Assembly (NCBI RefSeq): GCF_016591715.1
Contig: NZ_AP024109.1
Location: forward strand, 1,736,001 to 1,800,000
Reading direction: 5' to 3'
Origin: Mesorhizobium sp. J8
GTDB taxonomy: Bacteria > Pseudomonadota > Alphaproteobacteria > Rhizobiales > Rhizobiaceae
Length of the DNA stretch: 64,000 bases
Every line of letters begins with the position of its first letter. Within the stretch, counting starts at the first letter, position 1. The notes under the pieces are model-generated. The model was not told the origin of the DNA, made no database searches, and saw nothing but the letters and a program-made list of their open reading frames with translations. Made by a program: the position numbers and the translations under genes. This document shows positions 33,061 to 42,440 of this stretch, piece by piece.

Positions 33061-35091
33061 ATGACGCCCACCAAGCTGCTGATCGGGCAGATCGCTGTGG
33101 TGTTTGCAATCGTCATCCTAGGCGTCTGGGCGGCAACACAATGGTGCGCCCATATGCTTGGCCATCAGCCTCCACTCGGCGGCCCCTGGTTTGCGGTGGC
33201 TGACTGGCGGATCTACAAGCCGTGGAAACTATTCGAATGGTGGTTCCATTTCGACGCCTATGCGCCTGAGGTCTTTGACAAGGCGGGCGCACTCGCCGGC
33301 GCCACCGGGTTCATGGGCTGTGCCGCTGCTATTGCAGGCTCGCTTTGGCGCGCCCGGCAGCGCGGTTTGGTCACCACCTATGGCTCCTCGCGATGGGCAG
33401 CGGCCCGGGAGATGGACAAGGCAGGGTTATTTCGGCCTGCCGGCGTTTTCCTCGGCAAGCTCAAGGACCGCTATCTGCGCCATGACGGGCCGGAACACGT
33501 CATGGCCTTCGCCCCGACACGTTCGGGTAAGGGCGTTGGGCTGGTCGTTCCGACGCTTCTTTCCTGGACTGGCTCGGCTGTCATTCACGACATCAAAGGC
33601 GAAAACTGGCAACTGACCGCCGGTTGGCGGTCGAAGTTCTCGTATTGCCTTTTGTTCAATCCAACCGATCCGAGGTCGGCGCAGTACAACCCGCTACTGG
33701 AGGTACGCAAAGGCTCGAATGAGGTCCGCGATGTCCAAAACATCGCCGACGTCCTCGTCGACCCGGAAGGTGCGTTGGAGCGGCGCAATCATTGGGAGAA
33801 GACCAGCCACTCACTCCTGGTTGGTGCCATCCTGCACGTGCTCTATGCCGAAGAGGAAAAGACGCTCGCCCGCGTCGCCACCTTCCTGTCGGACCCGCAA
33901 CGCTCATTTGCCGCGACGCTGCAGCGGATGATGACCACCAACCATCTCGGCTCTGCGGAAAAGCCTCTGGTACATCCGGTCGTGGCCTCGGCGGCGCGCG
34001 AGGTCCTCAACAAATCTGAGAACGAGCGTTCAGGCGTTCTCTCGACGGCGATGTCGTTTCTCGGACTGTATCGGGATCCAACCGTGGCCGCGGCAACATC
34101 AGAGTGCGATTGGCGCATCGCCGACCTCATGGATGCTGAACGGCCGGTGTCGCTCTATCTGGTGGTGCCGCCATCGGACATTTCTCGGACCAAGCCGCTG
34201 GTGCGCCTGGTCCTCAACCAGATCGGCAGGCGGCTGACAGAACGGCTCGAGGGCGACCCGAAGAAGAGCCGAAAGCATCAACTGCTCATGATGCTGGACG
34301 AGTTCCCCGCACTTGGAAGGCTCGACTTCTTTGAAACAGCGCTAGCCTTCATGGCGGGGTACGGCATCCGGGCATATCTCATCGCGCAGTCCTTGAACCA
34401 GATCTCCAAAGCCTATGGAGAAAACAACGCCATCCTCGACAACTGCCATGTGCGCATTGCCTTTTCCTCCAACGATGACCGTACAGCCAAACGCATTTCG
34501 GACGCCCTCGGCACCGCGACGGAACTGAGGTCCATGCGCAACTATGCGGGCCATCGCCTGGCCCCTTGGCTTTCGCACGTCATGGTGAGCCGCCAGGAAA
34601 CTGCCCGACCGCTGTTGACGCCGGGCGAGGTGATGCAGCTACCAAGCTCCGCCGAACTGGTGTTGGTTTCGGGGTTGCCGCCGATCCGCGCTCAAAAGCT
34701 TCGCTACTACGAGGACCAGAATTTCACCGAGCGGGTGCTGTCTGCGCCGGTGCTGCGCGACGGTCCCTACGCGGACTGTCCTGCGCCACGCGCCGATGAC
34801 TGGGGCGGACAGGTGCGGGGGTTGGATCGTCGGCTTGCCGCCGAGGACGAGACTGCTGGCGCCCCACTCGAAGACGAGGGCGGCGTCCAGCAGCAACGTC
34901 ATCCAGGCCTGCTCGAAGAACACACGGTGGAGGCTAAAGAGGCGGACCAGGACGAACTCTTCAAGTCCGCCGACGATGACAGTGAGGCGCCAGCTGACAA
35001 GCGAGTCATGGATCGGATTTCGACTGCGGCCCGCGCCTATGGCATCAACGAAGGAAGGGGCGACGACAAGCACATCGTGCCCGGCTTCTGA
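33061..35091 (+). CDS. traG: TraG/VirD4 type IV coupling protein
   Basis: 676 residues from the ATG at 33061, which has a GGAG site upstream and is followed directly by the first membrane segment. The frame is open 51 codons further 5' but codes there for atypical sequence. Two N-terminal membrane segments are present (IAVVFAIVILGVWAATQW and the ATGFMGCAAAIAGSLW stretch), then the TYGSSRWA motif, Walker A APTRSGKGVGLVVPTLL near 151-167 and Walker B LLMMLDEFPALG near 408. It recruits the RlxS-DNA complex to the Trb channel. The C-terminus is acidic and disordered. Confidence 0.95.
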   Translation: MTPTKLLIGQIAVVFAIVILGVWAATQWCAHMLGHQPPLGGPWFAVADWRIYKPWKLFEWWFHFDAYAPEVFDKAGALAGATGFMGCAAAIAGSLWRARQRGLVTTYGSSRWAAAREMDKAGLFRPAGVFLGKLKDRYLRHDGPEHVMAFAPTRSGKGVGLVVPTLLSWTGSAVIHDIKGENWQLTAGWRSKFSYCLLFNPTDPRSAQYNPLLEVRKGSNEVRDVQNIADVLVDPEGALERRNHWEKTSHSLLVGAILHVLYAEEEKTLARVATFLSDPQRSFAATLQRMMTTNHLGSAEKPLVHPVVASAAREVLNKSENERSGVLSTAMSFLGLYRDPTVAAATSECDWRIADLMDAERPVSLYLVVPPSDISRTKPLVRLVLNQIGRRLTERLEGDPKKSRKHQLLMMLDEFPALGRLDFFETALAFMAGYGIRAYLIAQSLNQISKAYGENNAILDNCHVRIAFSSNDDRTAKRISDALGTATELRSMRNYAGHRLAPWLSHVMVSRQETARPLLTPGEVMQLPSSAELVLVSGLPPIRAQKLRYYEDQNFTERVLSAPVLRDGPYADCPAPRADDWGGQVRGLDRRLAAEDETAGAPLEDEGGVQQQRHPGLLEEHTVEAKEADQDELFKSADDDSEAPADKRVMDRISTAARAYGINEGRGDDKHIVPGF

Positions 35092-35211
35092 ATGAACTCT
35101 GCCGCTCCAGCGTATCAAGGCGTAGATAACGCCCATAAACGATTTCGGTAATCTCGACGATGTTCGTTCCCGCCGCCGGCGCATCAGCGCGGGTAACACG
35201 GAACGCGCCGC

Positions 35212-35625
35212 ATGAAGCTTCACCGAATTCGTCACCAGTTTCTGCTTGAGCCTGCGTTGAGCGAGAAGCTGGATAGACTCAGCCGCAATCCCTCGACCAC
35301 CAAATCGGCGATCGTGGCGAAAGCGGTCGAGGCCTTCATCGAGCTACGTGGCGAGAACGAGCTCGACCAGCGCTATGGCAAGCGACTCGACCATCTTTCA
35401 CGCGACCTCGATCATGTCAGGCGCGATGTCGAAATGATCCTGGAGAGCTTGGCGCTCTTCATCCGCTTTTCCATCACCCTTCATGCGCACACGCCTGTGC
35501 CCGATAAGGCAACGCAGGCGGTTGCGCAGGAGCGCTTCGACAAGTTCGTCGAACAAGTCGGTCGGCAGATCGCGTCCGGCAAACGCTCGTTTCGCAACGA
35601 CGACCGCAAGGGAGGGGAAGGATGA
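35212..35625 (+). CDS. CopG-family ribbon-helix-helix protein
   Basis: 137 residues. The N-terminal pattern RHQFLLEPALSEKLDRL followed by TTKSAIVAKAVEAFIE is a ribbon-helix-helix DNA-binding motif. A helical region follows (EMILESLALFIRFSITLHA is hydrophobic). It lies between traG and trbB and its stop overlaps trbB (ATGA). In related elements a CopG-type gene is found at this site, where it probably represses the trb operon or assists the relaxosome. The role is inferred from the position. Confidence 0.85.
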   Translation: MKLHRIRHQFLLEPALSEKLDRLSRNPSTTKSAIVAKAVEAFIELRGENELDQRYGKRLDHLSRDLDHVRRDVEMILESLALFIRFSITLHAHTPVPDKATQAVAQERFDKFVEQVGRQIASGKRSFRNDDRKGGEG

Positions 35626-36590
35626 GTTCCCATCCGGAGGCCGACCTTCGCCGCCGCGCCATGCTGCGCACGGCCATGGGGCCGGCGATCACCGAGGCAC
35701 TTGCCGATCCATTAGTTATCGAGGTGATGGTCAATCCCGACGGGGCGCTGCGACTCGACCGGTTAGGCGAAGGCCGGGTCGAAACCGGTGTGCATATGCA
35801 TCCTTCCGAGGCGGAGCGGATCATCCGCCTGGTCGCTTCCCATGTGCGCGCCGAGGCGCATGCGGACAATCCGATTGTCAGTGCTGAGCTGCCGTCGGGC
35901 GAGCGCTTCGAAGGCCTGCTCCCGCCTGTTGTGCTGGCGCCATGCCTTGCCATCCGCAAGCCGGCCGCAAAACTCTACACCCTGGCCAACTATGTCGCCG
36001 ACCGCTTCATGCTGCCGCCGCAGGCCGATGCGCTGAAAAAGGCGGTCCGCGAGCGGCGCAACATCCTGGTTGCAGGCGGCACTTCGTCGGGGAAGACAAC
36101 GCTTGCCAATGCGCTCCTTGCGGAAGTCGCCGAATGCGACGAGCGGGTGATTCTGATTGAGGACACGCGCGAACTGCAATGCTCCGCGAAGGACTGCGTT
36201 GCCTTGAGGACGAGGCGGGGTTCGGTCACGCTTGCCGATCTCGTTCGCTCGACACTGAGGCTCCGGCCCGATCGCATCATCGTGGGCGAAGTGAGGGGCG
36301 CGGAAGCCCTCGACATGCTGAAGGCATGGAACACAGGGCATCCCGGCGGCATCGCAACGGTCCACGCCAATTCGGCGCGCTCGGCTCTTTATCGCATTGA
36401 GCAGCTTGCCCAGGAAGCCGTCGTCACCGTTCCCCGCCGGCTCATCGCCGATTCCGTCGACCTGATCGTGTTCATCGCCGGTCGCGGATCATCGCGCCGG
36501 ATCGAAACGATAGCCGAGGTCAACGGCCTCGATGGCAGCGGCGATTACGCCGTCACCCAACTCACGCTTCCGCAACTCCAGCAGCTTTGA
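35622..36590 (+). CDS. trbB: TrbB, VirB11-like secretion ATPase
   Basis: 322 residues, preceded by GGAGGGG. Walker A AGGTSSGKTTLANALL is at about 150-165, an Asp box VILIEDTRELQC near 182, Walker B RPDRIIVGEVRG near 218 and the His box TGHPGGIATVHANS near 241. It is a hexameric traffic ATPase on the inner face of the cytoplasmic membrane that powers pilus assembly and substrate transfer. It starts the nine-gene trb operon, with short or overlapping junctions. Confidence 0.95.
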   Translation: MSSHPEADLRRRAMLRTAMGPAITEALADPLVIEVMVNPDGALRLDRLGEGRVETGVHMHPSEAERIIRLVASHVRAEAHADNPIVSAELPSGERFEGLLPPVVLAPCLAIRKPAAKLYTLANYVADRFMLPPQADALKKAVRERRNILVAGGTSSGKTTLANALLAEVAECDERVILIEDTRELQCSAKDCVALRTRRGSVTLADLVRSTLRLRPDRIIVGEVRGAEALDMLKAWNTGHPGGIATVHANSARSALYRIEQLAQEAVVTVPRRLIADSVDLIVFIAGRGSSRRIETIAEVNGLDGSGDYAVTQLTLPQLQQL

Positions 36591-36602
36591 AAGGTCTCCT
36601 TA

Positions 36603-36914
36603 ATGCGCAAGAAGCTTCGCTTTCTTTCGTCCACCTCGTATGCGTTTCTGCTTACGGCCCCGGCCTACGCGGCCGGTTCAGGCATGCCGTGGGAACAGCC
36701 GCTGCAGCAGATACTGGAGTCGGTGCAGGGGCCGGTCGCCAAGATCGTTGCCGTGATCATCATCATCACCACTGGCCTTACCCTTGCCTTCGGCGACACC
36801 GCCGGCGGTTTCCGCCGATTGATCCAGATCGTCTTCGGCCTATCAATCGCCTTCGCGGCATCAAGCTTCTTCCTTTCCTTCTTCTCCTTCGGTGGCGGGG
36901 CACTCGTCGGATGA
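36603..36914 (+). CDS. trbC: TrbC, conjugative pilin
   Basis: 103 residues. A signal peptide ends at about AYA-AG (residues 21-24). Two hydrophobic segments follow (KIVAVIIIITTGLTLAFG and the IVFGLSIAFAASSFFLSFF stretch) around a FGDTAGGFRR loop, as in VirB2/TrbC pilins. It is processed and, in the RP4 system, cyclised with the help of TraF. It overlaps trbD by ATGA. Confidence 0.93.
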   Translation: MRKKLRFLSSTSYAFLLTAPAYAAGSGMPWEQPLQQILESVQGPVAKIVAVIIIITTGLTLAFGDTAGGFRRLIQIVFGLSIAFAASSFFLSFFSFGGGALVG

Positions 36915-37183
36915 GCAGCGGAGAGCAGCATATCGAAGGCTTCGAGGTTCTGGTCCATCGGGCGCTCGCCGAACCGATCCTGCTCGGCGGCGCGCCCCGA
37001 GCCGTAGCGATCCTCAATGGGACGGTGGCCGCGGCCGTCGGCCTTGGCTTGCAGCAATGGATTGCCGGACTGGTGCTCTGGATAGCCGGACAGACGCTCG
37101 CGGTCTTAGCCGCGAGGCGCGATCCGGATTTTGCCAGCGTGCTTGTCCGTCATCTTCGTCACAAGGGTTGGCTTGCATGCTGA
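36911..37183 (+). CDS. trbD: TrbD, VirB3-like protein
   Basis: 90 residues from the ATG at 36911 inside the trbC stop. It has the VirB3/TrbD pattern: FEVLVHRALAEPILLGGAPR, then a double hydrophobic segment (VAILNGTVAAAVGLGLQQW and AGLVLWIAGQTLAVLAA). It is a small inner-membrane part of the secretion channel that works with TrbE. It overlaps the trbE start by seven bases. Confidence 0.92.
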   Translation: MSSGEQHIEGFEVLVHRALAEPILLGGAPRAVAILNGTVAAAVGLGLQQWIAGLVLWIAGQTLAVLAARRDPDFASVLVRHLRHKGWLAC

Positions 37184-39618
37184 AGCTTTCCGAATACCGC
37201 GGCAAGGCCGACCGACTTGCCGATCATTTGCCATGGGCCGCATTGGTCGCGCCCGGAATTGTGCTCAATAAGGACGGCAGCTTCCAGCGGACGTTGCGGT
37301 TCCGTGGGCCCGATCTCGAAAGCGCGACGGAAGCCGAACTCATTGGCATCTGCGCGCGGGCGAACAATGCGCTGAGACGGCTCGGCTCCGGTTGGGCTTT
37401 GTTCTTCGAGGCCGAACGGAGCGAGGCGTTAGGATACCCTTATTCGCGTTTCCCCGATGCCGCGTCATGGCTGATTGACGAGGAACGGCGCGCGGCTTTC
37501 GAGGGCAAGGTCGCGCATTTCGAAAGCCTCTATCACTTGACCTTGGTATTCCTGCCGCCGCCGGATAGACAGGCGCGGGCGGAAAGCGCGCTCGTCGACT
37601 CCCATAATTCGGGAAGTACAAGAGACTGGCGCGCGGAACTGGCGTGGTTTCGTGATGAGACTGATCGCGTTCTAGATCTGCTGTCGGGCTTCATGCCCGA
37701 GGTGCGCGCGCTCGATGATGCTGAGACGCTGACTTACCTGCACGGCACGATCTCGACCCGTCGTCATCCGGTCGCCGTGCCAGAAACACCAATGTATCTC
37801 GACGCTGTCTTGGTCGATACGCCGCTCACAGGCGGCTTCGAGCCGATGCTGGGCGAACAGCATCTGCGAACCCTCACTATCCTCGGCTTTCCGAACGTCA
37901 CGCGACCCGCGATCCTCGACACGCTTAATCACCAGGATTTCGCCTATCGCTGGGTGACACGCTTCATCCCGCTCGACAAGACGGAAGCCACAAAGACGCT
38001 GACGCGGTTGCGCAGGCAATGGTTTGCCAAGCGCAAATCGATTGTTGCCATCCTGCGCGAGGTCGTGAGCAACGAACCGGTGCCTCTCGTCGACAGCGAT
38101 GCCGATAACAAGGCGCTCGATGCCGACGCAGCACTGCAGGCATTGGGCGGCGATCATGTCGGCTTTGGCTATCTCACCACGACGGTGACGGTGTGGGATC
38201 AGAGCCGTGAAGCCGCCGCGGAAAAAATTCGCGCCGTGGAGCGGATCGTTAATGGCCTGGGTTTCACCACGATCCGTGAGAGCATCAATGCGGTCGAGGC
38301 GTGGCTCGGCTCGCTGCCTGGGCAAGTCTATGCCAACGTGCGTCAGCCGCTCGTTCACACGTTGAACCTTGTCCACCTGATGCCGCTGTCGTCCGTGTGG
38401 GCCGGTCCAGCGGACAACGAGCATCTTGCCGAGGTCACCAGTGATCACGCGCCGCCGCTTCTTTTCGCCGAGACCAGCGGCTCTACTCCATTCCGGCTTT
38501 CCACTCATATCGGAGATGTCGGTCACATGCTGGTCGTCGGCCCGACTGGCGCCGGCAAGTCGGTTCTGCTTGCTCTGATCGCTTTGCAGTTCCGGCGTTA
38601 TGCCGGCGCTCAGGTCTACATCTTCGACAAGGGCAATTCGGCTCGTGCGGCAACGCTTGCCATGGGCGGCGAACACCATGCGCTCGGCGCGGACGGCGCG
38701 CTTGCCTTCCAGCCGCTGCGCAACATCGACGATCAGGCAACCCGCAGCTGGGCGGCTGAATGGATCATCGGCCTCATTGCCCATGAGAACGTCACCGTCA
38801 CCCCGGAGGTGAAGGAGGCGATCTGGTCCGCGCTCACCAGCCTTGCCACCGCGCCGGCGCAGGAACGCACGCTGACCGGCCTGTCGGTCCTGCTTCAGTC
38901 CAATGCGCTGAAGTCCGCCTTGATGCCCTATACGCTCGACGGCCCCTTCGGCCGGCTGCTCGATGCCGATGACGATCGGCTGGCCATCTCGGATGTGCAG
39001 TGCTTCGAGACCGAGGAGCTGATGCACAACCAGGGCGCCGTACTGCCGGTGCTCACCTATTTGTTCCATCGTCTCGAGGAGAGGTTCGACGGGCGGCCGA
39101 CGCTGCTCATGCTAGATGAAGCCTGGGTCTATCTCGACAACCCGCTCTTTGCAGCCCGCATCCGCGAATGGTTGAAGGTGCTGCGCAAGAAGAACGTGTC
39201 GGTCATCTTCGCCACCCAGTCGCTTGCCGACATCGCTGGTTCTTCTATTGCGCCCGCGATCATCGAGAGCTGCCCCCAGCGCATTTTTCTTCCCAATGAT
39301 CGTGCGGTCGAACCACAGGCGCGGCCCGCCTATGAGCGCTTCGGTTTGAACGAGCGGCAGATCGAATTGATCGCCCGCGCCACCCCGAAGCGGCACTACT
39401 ATCTGCAGTCGCGCCGCGGCAACCGGCTCTTCGAGCTGGGCATGGGTCTCATCACCATCGCTCTTTGCGGCGCGTCCGATCCGACCTCGCAGACCCTCAT
39501 CAACACCGTCCTGTCCGAAGACGGGCAGGGCAGTTTTGTCACCCGCTTCCTCAAAGCGCGCGGCCTCGCCTGGGCTGCCGAGCTTCTCCAGCAATTCCCT
39601 CAACCAGACACGGAGTAA
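37177..39618 (+). CDS. trbE: TrbE, VirB4-like ATPase
   Basis: 813 residues from the ATG at 37177, typical length. The CagE/TrbE N-terminal domain begins KLSEYRGKADRLADHLPW. Walker A VVGPTGAGKSVLLALI is near 453-468, followed by the AQVYIFDKGNSAR motif, and Walker B PTLLMLDEAWVYLDN near 643. The SVIFATQSLADI motif comes after it. It is the largest ATPase of the transfer apparatus, docked at the inner membrane. Intact and in frame with the operon. Confidence 0.95.
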   Translation: MLKLSEYRGKADRLADHLPWAALVAPGIVLNKDGSFQRTLRFRGPDLESATEAELIGICARANNALRRLGSGWALFFEAERSEALGYPYSRFPDAASWLIDEERRAAFEGKVAHFESLYHLTLVFLPPPDRQARAESALVDSHNSGSTRDWRAELAWFRDETDRVLDLLSGFMPEVRALDDAETLTYLHGTISTRRHPVAVPETPMYLDAVLVDTPLTGGFEPMLGEQHLRTLTILGFPNVTRPAILDTLNHQDFAYRWVTRFIPLDKTEATKTLTRLRRQWFAKRKSIVAILREVVSNEPVPLVDSDADNKALDADAALQALGGDHVGFGYLTTTVTVWDQSREAAAEKIRAVERIVNGLGFTTIRESINAVEAWLGSLPGQVYANVRQPLVHTLNLVHLMPLSSVWAGPADNEHLAEVTSDHAPPLLFAETSGSTPFRLSTHIGDVGHMLVVGPTGAGKSVLLALIALQFRRYAGAQVYIFDKGNSARAATLAMGGEHHALGADGALAFQPLRNIDDQATRSWAAEWIIGLIAHENVTVTPEVKEAIWSALTSLATAPAQERTLTGLSVLLQSNALKSALMPYTLDGPFGRLLDADDDRLAISDVQCFETEELMHNQGAVLPVLTYLFHRLEERFDGRPTLLMLDEAWVYLDNPLFAARIREWLKVLRKKNVSVIFATQSLADIAGSSIAPAIIESCPQRIFLPNDRAVEPQARPAYERFGLNERQIELIARATPKRHYYLQSRRGNRLFELGMGLITIALCGASDPTSQTLINTVLSEDGQGSFVTRFLKARGLAWAAELLQQFPQPDTE

Positions 39619-39623
39619 TCGTC

Positions 39624-40349
39624 ATGATGGGACGCCGCTTTTTCACCAGCCTGATCACCATTTCCCTGATGGCCAAACCGATGGCCGACTACATCCAACC
39701 GGCCCATGCCCTTATCGTGTTCGACCCGTCTAACTACATACAGAATGTGCTGTCGGCGGCACGCGCATTGGAGCAAATCAACAACCAGATCCAATCGCTG
39801 CAGAACCAGGCGACTATGCTGCAGAACATGGCGCGCAATCTTCAGCGTCTGGATTTCTCGTCCGTCGGCCAGCTTACCGGCTCGCTCCAACGGATCGACG
39901 GTCTGATGAGGCAAGCGAGCGGCCTGAGCTTTGATCTCGACAAGCTCCAGGACCAGTGGCGCCAGCAATATCCGGAAAGCTACGACGCCACCATCAAGGT
40001 CAGCGATGTGGCGAGCGCCGCGCGCGAGCGCTGGCAGAGTGCCATGCAAGCATTTCGCCAGACCATGAGCGCTCAGTCGCAGATCGTTGAGAACGTTCGC
40101 GCCGACGGCGACCTGCTTACCGATCTTGTTAATCGCAGCCAGGGTGCGGCCGGTGCGCTTGAGGCAAGCCAGGCCACCAACCAGCTGATCGCGCTGTCGA
40201 CCAAGCAGCAGTTGCAGATCCAGACGCTACTTGCGACGCAGTTCCGGGCCGAGGCCGAGGATGCGGCGCGCAAGGCGCAGTCCGAGGAAGCCGCCCGCGA
40301 GATGACCAAACGCTTCCTCGGCAGCGGCACCGCCTATCGCGGCAACTGA
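39624..40349 (+). CDS. trbJ: TrbJ, VirB5-like protein
   Basis: 241 residues from the ATG at 39624, or one codon later. It has an N-terminal signal segment ending in the PAHA region near residue 29. The mature part begins IVFDPSNYIQNVLSAARALE, the TrbJ hallmark, and continues as long amphipathic helices with Gln-rich stretches. It is a periplasmic or pilus-tip protein. The trbK gene that follows trbJ on IncP plasmids is absent: only 36 bases separate trbJ from trbL. Confidence 0.93.
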   Translation: MMGRRFFTSLITISLMAKPMADYIQPAHALIVFDPSNYIQNVLSAARALEQINNQIQSLQNQATMLQNMARNLQRLDFSSVGQLTGSLQRIDGLMRQASGLSFDLDKLQDQWRQQYPESYDATIKVSDVASAARERWQSAMQAFRQTMSAQSQIVENVRADGDLLTDLVNRSQGAAGALEASQATNQLIALSTKQQLQIQTLLATQFRAEAEDAARKAQSEEAAREMTKRFLGSGTAYRGN

Positions 40350-40385
40350 TCAGCAGTTCTTCACGACAACGAGGAAGGCGGCAAC

Positions 40386-41708
40386 ATGAATGACCTGGGC
40401 GTCATCGATCGCTTCATGGAGACTTTTACCCGCTACATCGACAGCGGGTTCGGTCTGCTTTCGGGCGACGTCGCCTTTCTCACCACCATTCTGATCGGCA
40501 TCGACATCACGCTTGCCGGCCTGGTCTGGGCGTTCGGTGGCGAGCCCAACATCCTTGGCCGGCTTCTCCGCAAGGTGCTCTATGTCGGCGCCTTCGCCTT
40601 CATCCTGAACAATTTCAAGAACCTCGCCGACATTATCTATCGATCCTTTGCCGGTCTCGGCATCAACGCTTCGGCCGGCAATCTGTCCGCCGACGCTCTC
40701 CTGCGCCCCGGCCGTATAGCCGCGACCGGTTTCGAGGGTGCCTGGCCGCTGCTCGATCAGGCGAGCCAGCTTCTGGGTTTCCCCGAAATCTTCGGCAATG
40801 CGCTCACCATTTTCGTGTTGCTTCTCGCCTGGTTCCTGGTCCTGATCGCGTTCTTCATTCTTTCTATCCAGCTCTTCATTACGATCCTGGAGTTCAAGCT
40901 CACAACGCTGGCCGGCTTCGTCCTGGTGCCCTTCGCGCTGTGGAACCGTTCGGCGTTTCTGGCCGAGCGTGTGCTCGGCAATGTCATCTCGTCGGGCATC
41001 AAAGTTATGGTGCTTGCCGTCATCATCGGCATTGGTTCGACGCTTTTCGGCGAGTTTGCTTCTGCATTGCAGGGCAAGGAGCCGGACCTGGCCGCTGCCA
41101 TGTCGCAGGTGCTGGGCGCGCTGGCGCTGCTTGGACTCGGTATTTTTGGGCCGGGGATCGCTTCGGGTCTTGTTTCCGGCGCGCCGCAGCTTGGCGCAGG
41201 TGCGGCGCTCGGGACTGCCGCGGCGGCCGCCGGTTCCGCGCTCGTCGCCGGAGGTGCTGCGTTTGCCGGCGCGCGCATGGCGACAGGCGGCAGTCTCGCC
41301 GCCGTCCGTGCCGGCACAGCCATGGGATCGGCTGCCTCCACGGCTTGGCAGTTGGGGCGTGCAACTTCGTCCGAGTCAGGCCCCTCCGGCGTAGCTGCCG
41401 GCCTGCAAGGCGTTGCCGGTGCCGCCGGCGGCGCGGCGATGCAGAGAATGCGATCCGCTGCGGAAAGCGTCCGGCGCAGCGCCGATGCCGGTCGCGATGC
41501 TGCTTGGGCCGCAACCGGCGGCACGCCGACCAGCTCGATGTCTGGAAGCCCTGCCACTGGGGTCCCCGCCGCCGCGCCGGCCTGGGCAAGGCGTCTGCGT
41601 TCCGAACAGACCGCGCGTGCCCACCGCCATGCCGCCACGCAGGCCGTGCGCGACGGAGATCGCGGCGGAAGCGGCGCCAATCCCTCTCTCAATGACAAGG
41701 AAGACTAG
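40386..41708 (+). CDS. trbL: TrbL, VirB6-like membrane protein
   Basis: 440 residues, ATG after GAGGAAGGCGGCAAC. There are about six membrane segments in the first 300 residues, including the FLTTILIGIDITLAGLVWAF segment near 31-50 and the LTTLAGFVLVPFALWN motif near 165. The C-terminal third is Ala/Gly/Ser-rich and charged, as usual in TrbL. It forms the inner-membrane pore region. It is followed without a gap by trbF. Confidence 0.93.
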   Translation: MNDLGVIDRFMETFTRYIDSGFGLLSGDVAFLTTILIGIDITLAGLVWAFGGEPNILGRLLRKVLYVGAFAFILNNFKNLADIIYRSFAGLGINASAGNLSADALLRPGRIAATGFEGAWPLLDQASQLLGFPEIFGNALTIFVLLLAWFLVLIAFFILSIQLFITILEFKLTTLAGFVLVPFALWNRSAFLAERVLGNVISSGIKVMVLAVIIGIGSTLFGEFASALQGKEPDLAAAMSQVLGALALLGLGIFGPGIASGLVSGAPQLGAGAALGTAAAAAGSALVAGGAAFAGARMATGGSLAAVRAGTAMGSAASTAWQLGRATSSESGPSGVAAGLQGVAGAAGGAAMQRMRSAAESVRRSADAGRDAAWAATGGTPTSSMSGSPATGVPAAAPAWARRLRSEQTARAHRHAATQAVRDGDRGGSGANPSLNDKED

Positions 41709-42440
41709 ATGCTCTTCAAGCGACCCGTTCAGCGTTATGGAAAAACGCCCGAGCCCCTAACACCTTACCAAAAGGCCGGCCAGATCTGGGACGAGCGCAT
41801 CGGCACGGCGCGCGTCCAGGCGAGGAGCTGGCGCCTGATGGCGTTTGGCTGTCTGGCTCTGGCGACCGGGCTCTCCGGCGGCATCTTGTGGCAGTCGATG
41901 CAGGGTCGCGTTGTCCCTTACGTCGTCGAGGTCGACCGCTTTGGCGAGACGCGCGCCGTCGCGCCGGCGATCCAAAACTACCAACCCGACGATGCGCAGA
42001 TCGCTTGGCATCTCGGGCGTTTCATCCAGAATGTCCGCTCTATCTCCACCGATCCAGTTCTGGTGCGGCAGAATTGGCTGTCGGCCTACGACTTTGCCAC
42101 CGACCGCGCTGCCCTGTTCCTGAACGAATACGCCAAGGCGAACGACCCGTTCGCTCAGATCGGCACGCGCAGCGTGTCGGTGCAGGTGACCAGCGTCGTC
42201 AGGGCTTCGGACAACTCGTTCCAGGTCAAATGGACCGAACAGGTCTTCGAGCGCGGCAGCCTCGCCACCTCGACGCGATGGACCGGGATTCTCACCATCG
42301 TGCTCCGCCCGCCAACGAACACCGATCAACTACTCAAGAATCCGCTCGGCGTCTTCATCAACGCCATCGACTGGTCGCGTGAACTCGACAGCGCCGCACC
42401 CACATCCGTTTTCCCAAAGGAGCCCGCCAATGACAAATAG
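41709..42440 (+). CDS. trbF: TrbF, VirB8-like protein
   Basis: 243 residues. The N-terminal FKRPVQRYGKTPEPLTPYQK and AGQIWDERIGTARVQARSWR segments are TrbF hallmarks. One membrane segment follows (MAFGCLALATGLSGGILW), then a periplasmic NTF2-like VirB8 domain with YVVEVDRFGETRAVAPA. It bridges the membrane complex. It overlaps trbG by 11 bases. Confidence 0.94.
   Translation: MLFKRPVQRYGKTPEPLTPYQKAGQIWDERIGTARVQARSWRLMAFGCLALATGLSGGILWQSMQGRVVPYVVEVDRFGETRAVAPAIQNYQPDDAQIAWHLGRFIQNVRSISTDPVLVRQNWLSAYDFATDRAALFLNEYAKANDPFAQIGTRSVSVQVTSVVRASDNSFQVKWTEQVFERGSLATSTRWTGILTIVLRPPTNTDQLLKNPLGVFINAIDWSRELDSAAPTSVFPKEPANDK

Noticed and set aside
37672..39069. Long minus-strand open frame within trbE
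   Set aside because: Antisense shadow of the trbE ATPase gene. High GC content produces such frames. No domain or ribosome site.
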